Source: Geosiphon pyriformis | Taxonomy: Eukaryota > Glomeromycota > Glomeromycetes > Archaeosporales > Geosiphonaceae | Assembly (NCBI GenBank): GCA_016748015.1 | Contig: JAAOMT010000484.1 | Span: forward strand, 235,379 to 299,378 | Length of the DNA stretch: 64,000 nt | Reading direction: 5' to 3' | In this document: positions 58,427-64,000 of the stretch, one piece after another | Numbering within the stretch: position 1 is the first letter of the stretch | Layout of the letters: each line of letters opens with the position of its first letter | Made by a program: the position numbers and the translations under genes | The notes under the pieces: model-generated | What the model saw: the letters and a program-made list of their open reading frames with translations, nothing else | Told to the model about the DNA's origin: nothing | The model's database searches: none

Positions 58427-59816
58427 TCATATACCATCAACAACAACCTTAATCGAATCTAGGCTTCCAGAGCTTCGCGAACTATTAGGATCACTATTAT
58501 CATGTAATATACCTTCACCCAAATCGAATTCATCGCCACTATCATATGTAATTGTTTTCGTCTTTGTCAATCTACTATTGACACCAACATTGGATTTTTG
58601 GTTCAATTTTTCTAAATCAATATCCAAACTTGGTCCACGTGAAGGCGCTAAAACACGAGCGTACATTATTGTAGAATCCCCAGATGTCGTTTCAATATCT
58701 CCCATAGTTCTTGGTAATAGCGCTTCCTTAATATAATCCCATCGATTTGTGAACCCATGACGTATGTTTGGTAACCAATTCCACGATATCCAGAAAGTAA
58801 TCACTGCATAAATCCCACCCCCAACTAAATCGACCATATAATGATGTGTCAAATACATACACGCCCACCAGATCCACATTACATATGCAACACAGATTGT
58901 TCGTGATTTTGGCACCACGTATGAAATGAATAACGCCTGAATTATCGCACAAGCGGAATGAAGAGATGGGAAAGCGCCGAATACCATTGGGGAGCCGCTG
59001 AATGTCGTCGTATAGGTAGTAGAGCCCATTAGTTTGTCAATACGTGCCAAACCACCTGGATGTCCCGGCATTGTGTATAAAGCCGGCGTATTCATACCAT
59101 ATGTATATTCATACCCTTAAAATCAAAATGATAGAAAATCAGAATCAGTACACATGTATCTCAATATTCGCTCCCCTTTCCCTTCACCAAAATTATTACT
59201 TACAAGGAGGCGAACACGGAAACAGTAATTGAGTCAAAACCCCCGCGATATTCATATACCCAAAGGCTCGTGCAAAAGCCGGTAAAATTTTTGGAGGACC
59301 AAACCACCATAAGCCTAAACTAGTCAAAAACGGCAACGTGAAATGCATTATCCCATAAGGGAGCCAAGCAGCCACATCCTTTACCACATTGGTGTGTTTA
59401 GCAATAATCGCCGATAAGTTATCCCCATACAAAATATTCTCTAGGGCTGGTAACACCGAGACATAAATATGTGGTCGCCGTTCATCCGGTATAAATCGAC
59501 ATGAATAGAATAATACAAGCCAAGTGGCAATTGGAAGAAATGGAAGTAGAAAGGCACGTGGCTTTGGAAAGTACAGACCAGTAGCGAACAAAAGAAGGAT
59601 GATGACTCTTATGATCAAACCAGGGGACGTGATTATATAGAATAGGAAACTATTTAAACAGAATAAAAAAATGTATTGTGTATCGTAGATTGTCCATTTG
59701 TGATTTAACTTTAACGATTCTCGCAATTGGAAGTTGTTCTTTAACCGTGAGACGAAGTTTTGTACCGAAGAAATGAGACCTTGGATAGTGGACAGTTTGT
59801 TTGTGAAGGGCATCAT
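58427..59816 (-). CDS. AUR1: Inositol phosphorylceramide synthase catalytic subunit
   Basis: Exons 59816-59204 and 59115-58427 with an 88-bp intron (GTAAGT...TTTTAAG) give 433 aa; the yeast enzyme has 401. An upstream GTG is in frame, but the ATG at 59816 is the natural start. Splicing creates PPWYEYTYGMN, as in the family. Several transmembrane segments (LFCLNSFLFYIITSPGLI and others) precede the PAP2-like active-site motifs FGAFPSLHSA and LTHHYMVDLVGGG, whose His and Asp residues are present. The enzyme moves phosphoinositol from phosphatidylinositol to ceramide in the Golgi, an essential, fungus-specific step and the target of aureobasidin A. PGHPGGLARIDKL is also conserved. The acidic, Ser-rich ~95-residue C-terminus is probably cytosolic and regulatory. 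Confidence 0.95.
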
Positions 59817-61198
59817 ATTATGATATTTGTATCTGATTCTGGTCACTGTTAATCGCTGAAGTTTGAATCAATATGCAGAGGTCCAAGGTTGCTTATTTGT
59901 GAGAAATTATGGTCTCCTTATTTTCGATGTTCCTTTTTGAATATTTTACAAATAAGCCCAAAATTGCTATAAATATGGTTGCTCGTCGTGGTTTGGTAAA
60001 CCTTTTGTTCCAGGCTTTTCCTATTCGCTCCCCTATAAGTCTATTAACATAATTCTTGGAGATCTGTTGGCTGTCCAGATAACTTTTTCTCAATATTCAA
60101 AGCACTGAAAAGTTCGATAAAGGCTTTAAATTATTTTTGCATTCAAGTCAAAAATACTACCTTTTTAATTATTAGAATTTTCATACACTACAATATTAAT
60201 ATGTACAAGAGAATAACAAATCGCCAGAAAAAGTTTGCTCTGCGTGAAGCATTGATAATCACTCTAAAACGACTTCCTATTTATAAAATTATCATTCCCT
60301 TCGGGGTAATTGGTAATCGATGATTTCTTAAACGGGAGGTGTTCTTGAACTTTCCCCGAACACTTACAAAAATGCAAAGGGGTAGTCGTAATAATGGTGG
60401 TTTAGAATTGGAATACAAAGCAATACTTTTTTTTGATGTCACTTTATCTTAATCAATAAAGCCAAAATTGACACAACTGTACAACAATTGACCATTTTCA
60501 GCTTAATATCGTCAATTGAAGATTTGATTTAGTCATCGGCACATTTTCCATTCGGCCCGAAATTACCCTACTATGGTAAGACGGAAAAATATTTTTCACA
60601 TTTGATCTCTAGTAATATAAATCGGAAGCTATTATTACCGAGCTTGAAAAATAACTCGTGGATTTTCATACAAGACAATGGAATAGATCGTCCGCCAGAA
60701 ACTTTATGATTAGTAATTTTTTATTTACCAAGATGAACAGATAATCAGAGGTTAGAACCTGCAATAAAAATTATGATAACGACCCATTATCACTTATCAA
60801 ACAAACAAAGAGCAAAATTACTTGAATTCAATATTTTAGTAATGAAGTTTTTCTTTGAAAAAGGCTAGCGAAAATTTTCTGCTCAAGTAACACAAATAAA
60901 TCAAAATCCTTTGATTTAAAGTCATGAAATCTAGTTTGTAAGTCATTTTGATATGATTATCACGCGCCTCAAATTATCATCCAAAAATAATGAAATTTCG
61001 GCCTTAAAGGATCATTGGATATCAGCGGTGATAAATTTTTTGAAAATGACATTAAAATAATCTGGTGAATTCAACAAGCGGTGCCCATCAAGAGATCGTT
61101 ATAAATTATGATCGTCAGTCGAGCCCGCACTATCCCTTTGAATTGTACTGTCGATTATTTCTAATTAGTGCTTTACCAGAACTTAAAAAACGCCATAA
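59817..61198. other. Intergenic region upstream of AUR1
   Basis: About 1.4 kb of normal composition with the AUR1 promoter and 5' UTR and the 3' UTR of HAUS6. Short ORFs (59893-60093 -, 61065-61391 +) are unconvincing; the second overlaps the HAUS6 last exon on the other strand. No RNA gene recognised. Confidence 0.55.
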
Positions 61199-64000
61199 TC
61201 ACCAGTCAAGGTTCATCATATCTCCTTTTATTTTTAGCGATTCGTCTATGATGGGCAAGTTACTCGGGATTTTTGAGGGTGTATCCGTCGCAGCGAACTT
61301 AACAGAAAATTGGGGTGACCTCGATTTCGTTTTCAACGCAGATTTAACGATTGTTGTGGGTGAGGGACCTTTCTTGACCGGGGTTCTTTGAATTTCTTTT
61401 AAAGGTTTGAATGCCTGTTCACCCAAGGCATCAATAGGATCACGAATAATGTGTGCACTTTCCAGTCCCTTAATATCCCCTTCATAATTTGAAATGACTT
61501 TATCTTGTGGTGTACTGAAATGATTCTCAGAATCTTCATTCGTCATGAAGTCGATAATCTGATCACTAATGACATCGTAAACTGCAGAATTCATTACTCG
61601 AGGTGTTTGAACGGGAGTGTTAAAATCAATTTTCAGGGGCAAAGTATCCGGTTTTGGAATCGAATAAAATCGAGAACGATTTCCAAAAGTTCCGATCGGA
61701 GGAACATGATGGCGGGAAACTTTGGACAAGCTTAGTTCTAGACAATTAGAAGGAATCTTTTAGGGAAGACGAAGAAAAACCCTTTATTCATGATGCAAAA
61801 AATATTTTATACTTGAGGCAGAACTAGAGGAAGTTGTGTTAATGAAACCTTTTGATGATGAAATGGATTCCGTTGGTATCCTTTTAACATCATGTTCGTT
61901 TGGTTCCTTTTTTTCTCGTGTTATCGTTTTTGTCGTACAAGTAGACGAAGAGACAAGTTTCCTTACTATGGAGGACAATCGACGAATAAATTGAATAAAT
62001 AATTCCCATGTTTTTAGTCTATTAAATAGTTTACCGGTTGCTAAATTGAGTTCAACCATTTCAAGATCACTTTCATCTCCTTGATCAATTTGTTCTTGAA
62101 ATGAAAAGGAGGGCCAATGTATTGAGAGGTACTTGACTGGACTAAAATGTATTAGTTAACCATTTATCCCAGAATAAAATTATGTGATTTGCGTTAAATG
62201 CACATTGCTTATATCCTAAAAAACCTTACCTTAATGCTTTATAACTTTGATCATCCTCGGCTAATCTTCTTGAAAAGAAGTTGAGTACTTTTCGTATGCG
62301 CCATTGCATATTTAAAGATTCAAATATATATTTCCTAAACATCTTGCATATTACCTTTGTTCGTCTTTTAACTGTCGTATCGATTCGTTAATTTCTTTCA
62401 AACGTGCGTGTAAAGAGTCATGAAGGGAAAAAATGCTTTGAACTTGTGATCTTTGTTCCGCCACACAACGGTGGAGACTTTGAATAATGTCAAAAGATTG
62501 ATAAGGAGTCTTTTCAACTATTGAAGAGTCAAATAGAGTCCAGTAATCATTTTCGGGGAGATTGGCTCTTGCAAATATATCATTCAAAGTCTGGATAGTT
62601 AATCTCCAAATCTTTAACAATGATCTCAAATCCAATTTGCCACGATGGTAAGGAATGATTCTTTGCTGTAGAAGTGAGCAGGTTCCGGGTACAATAAGTG
62701 ATGATATATGAAGTGATGGTAAAATCATCAGGTACCAAATACAAAAAACAATCTGATGTAAGTGTGTGAATCACCTGTTCAAATTCTTTTTCCCATAACT
62801 TCATCAAGATATTTGGAATATCACAACGAGGGTTGTTTCCATCTAATCTGTGCTTGTTGGCTCTACCATGTAGGATATCCTCAACACTTTCTAGTGATCG
62901 TAAAGGTTAGTCAAATTTGACCACCTTTAAAGGGAGAAATATTTGATTTTGATTTTACCAATAAGTTTATTGTTTTCCGTGATCCATGAGACACATGCAT
63001 TCCAAAAAAATCGAATGGTTTCCAATTTCTGACGCCTAAGGGAACAAAGTTGCTCGATTGACATGGTGTCATGTTTTTCAAATAAATTTCTATTCCGGTA
63101 AAATTCGCATCTCTCGCGTTCCAGATCATTCTAAGTAAAGAATATAATTATCGAGAAAAAGTCGAGTTCAAAACAAGGCTATAGAGCTGATCAATACACT
63201 TTGGCCTGTGACAAGTCTAAGACGGTCGATCAATTGGTCTGCCATTTTCTTCCATCTATCCTGAGATTCTTTGCGGTCTCTAGTGGCTTTTATGAACTTT
63301 TCTGTTTGCATTTTAACGTGCATCTAAATGCTAACATTAGTAAGTCTATTGTCATTGAATTTTAATGACAACTTCGTACCTTCAATATGGATTTTAGTAT
63401 TTGAGGCGAGATTTTTCTAAGGGCTTCTTGATCAAGCAAAATAACTTGGTATTGTCGAAATTGTGAAATTAATATCAAGGCAAATGATTAATAGAGCTAC
63501 AAATCAGTTAAAATGGAACCTTGGGCGTGCGAGTGGTAATCCCGTTCAAGGATGTATTTGAGCACGTAATTGGAAAAGGCCATAATGATTGGATCAAAGC
63601 TGCATTTCCAATTATTATAATAGATCTAAAGAAATTGTTTCAATTGAATTTGAAAAACTTAAATCCCTTACCGGTCGCCCTGACATTCATCGAAAAAACT
63701 ACGCCTCAAGACCAAATCATTACTTCCCAAAAGCCCTTCCTTTTTTAACTGTTCTAACCTTTTGAAAGCTACTTGTCGAAATTGACGACTCTCTCCTGCA
63801 GTTTTTACCGGCCAACACCCCGCAAAGTCCTTTTATTTAAGTGAGAATTCATGATATTCTTCAAAATTACGAGAATTATTAAAGTATATTACTTTATAAT
63901 ATTCAGAATACTGTTACCAACATCTCTGGCTAAGTTAGGATCCACTTTGTCGAATAAAAACCAAATAATAAGTTCCATAGCTTTCACATTGTTGACTCCT
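61199..64000 (-). CDS. Augmin complex subunit 6 (HAUS6-like), 5' end outside window
   Basis: Twelve exon pieces fit by phase: >64000-63922, 63829-63672, 63599-63520, 63444-63380, 63323-63198, 63130-62959, 62890-62775, 62665-62356, 62268-62230, 62141-61813 and 61737-61199, the first partial. The N-terminal part reads MELIIWFLFDKVDPN, then FAGCWPV, FRQVAFKRLEQL and FDPIIMAFSNYVLKYIL, matching the HAUS6 N-terminal family (FLF..LD, CWP, PRF...HF). It continues as helical coiled-coil stretches (MHVKMQTEKFIKATRDRK; NDLERERCEFYRNRN) and ends in a Ser/Thr-Pro-rich tail. Augmin binds spindle microtubules and brings gamma-tubulin for branching nucleation. The reading frames used for 63130-62959 and 62890-62775 differ from the longest ORFs there. 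The phase of the first junction is the least certain. Confidence 0.75.

Noticed and set aside
62911-63129. 72-codon - strand ORF
   Set aside because: Wrong frame of the HAUS6 exon; the neighbouring frame gives NDLERERCEF... and joins in phase with the exons on both sides.
1-64000. tRNA genes
   Set aside because: I looked for GGTTCRANNCC-type B boxes paired with A boxes on both strands and found no convincing pair; a tRNAscan run would settle it.

Overview
This is fungal nuclear DNA, most likely from an arbuscular mycorrhizal fungus (Glomeromycotina, Rhizophagus/Gigaspora-like). The evidence is intron-rich genes with short GT..AG introns, a protein kinase of the TKL-like family expanded in that lineage, an Aur1-type inositolphosphorylceramide synthase, and LINE and Ty3/gypsy elements that resemble the abundant elements of those genomes. 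The window alternates between islands of normal-composition host genes and long stretches that are almost pure A/T. Everything recognisable inside those stretches is decayed retrotransposon.

Layout. 1-4075: 3' two thirds of a degenerate Ty3/gypsy element (gypsy A, + strand). 4440-8035: a decayed LINE (LINE A, - strand). 9056-11892 (-): AT-hook/bromodomain-like chromatin protein. 12437-14819 (-): eight-exon protein kinase. 16280-20060: LINE relic C. 20555-20966: palindromic, MITE-like repeats. 21116-22582 (+): lipase-3-like gene, probably decayed. 23534-25485: LINE relic D. 25486-42370 (+): LINE B, split by a complete Ty3/gypsy element (gypsy B, - strand, 26248-36376) with two LTRs and a target-site duplication. 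44326-47276 (-): CLASP/Stu1-type microtubule protein. 47675-48299 (+): two-finger AN1 protein, sharing a ~400 bp divergent promoter region with the CLASP gene. 48541-56790: a stack of LINE relics in both orientations. 58427-59816 (-): Aur1. 61199-64000 (-): augmin subunit HAUS6, running off the window end.

Two observations stand out. First, gypsy B encodes a trimeric-type dUTPase with all five motifs recognisable, placed between protease and reverse transcriptase, next to Cys-rich ribbon-like segments and followed by a ~200-codon post-integrase extension that gypsy A may also have. Second, nearly every defect I could diagnose by eye in the transposons is a C-to-T or G-to-A transition: premature stops, lost catalytic Asp/Glu/His, and lost zinc-knuckle Cys/His. 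The two LTRs of gypsy B also differ almost only by transitions. Host exons next door do not look like this. The pattern points to a RIP-like or 5-methylcytosine deamination process acting on transposons.

The host genes do not form a pathway. CLASP and HAUS6 both serve microtubules and the spindle, Aur1 makes complex sphingolipids, AN1 proteins serve proteostasis, and the bromodomain-like protein is probably chromatin-associated. All exon models were made by hand from ORFs, splice consensus and reading phase. No database search was possible, so boundaries and names are inferences unless stated otherwise.
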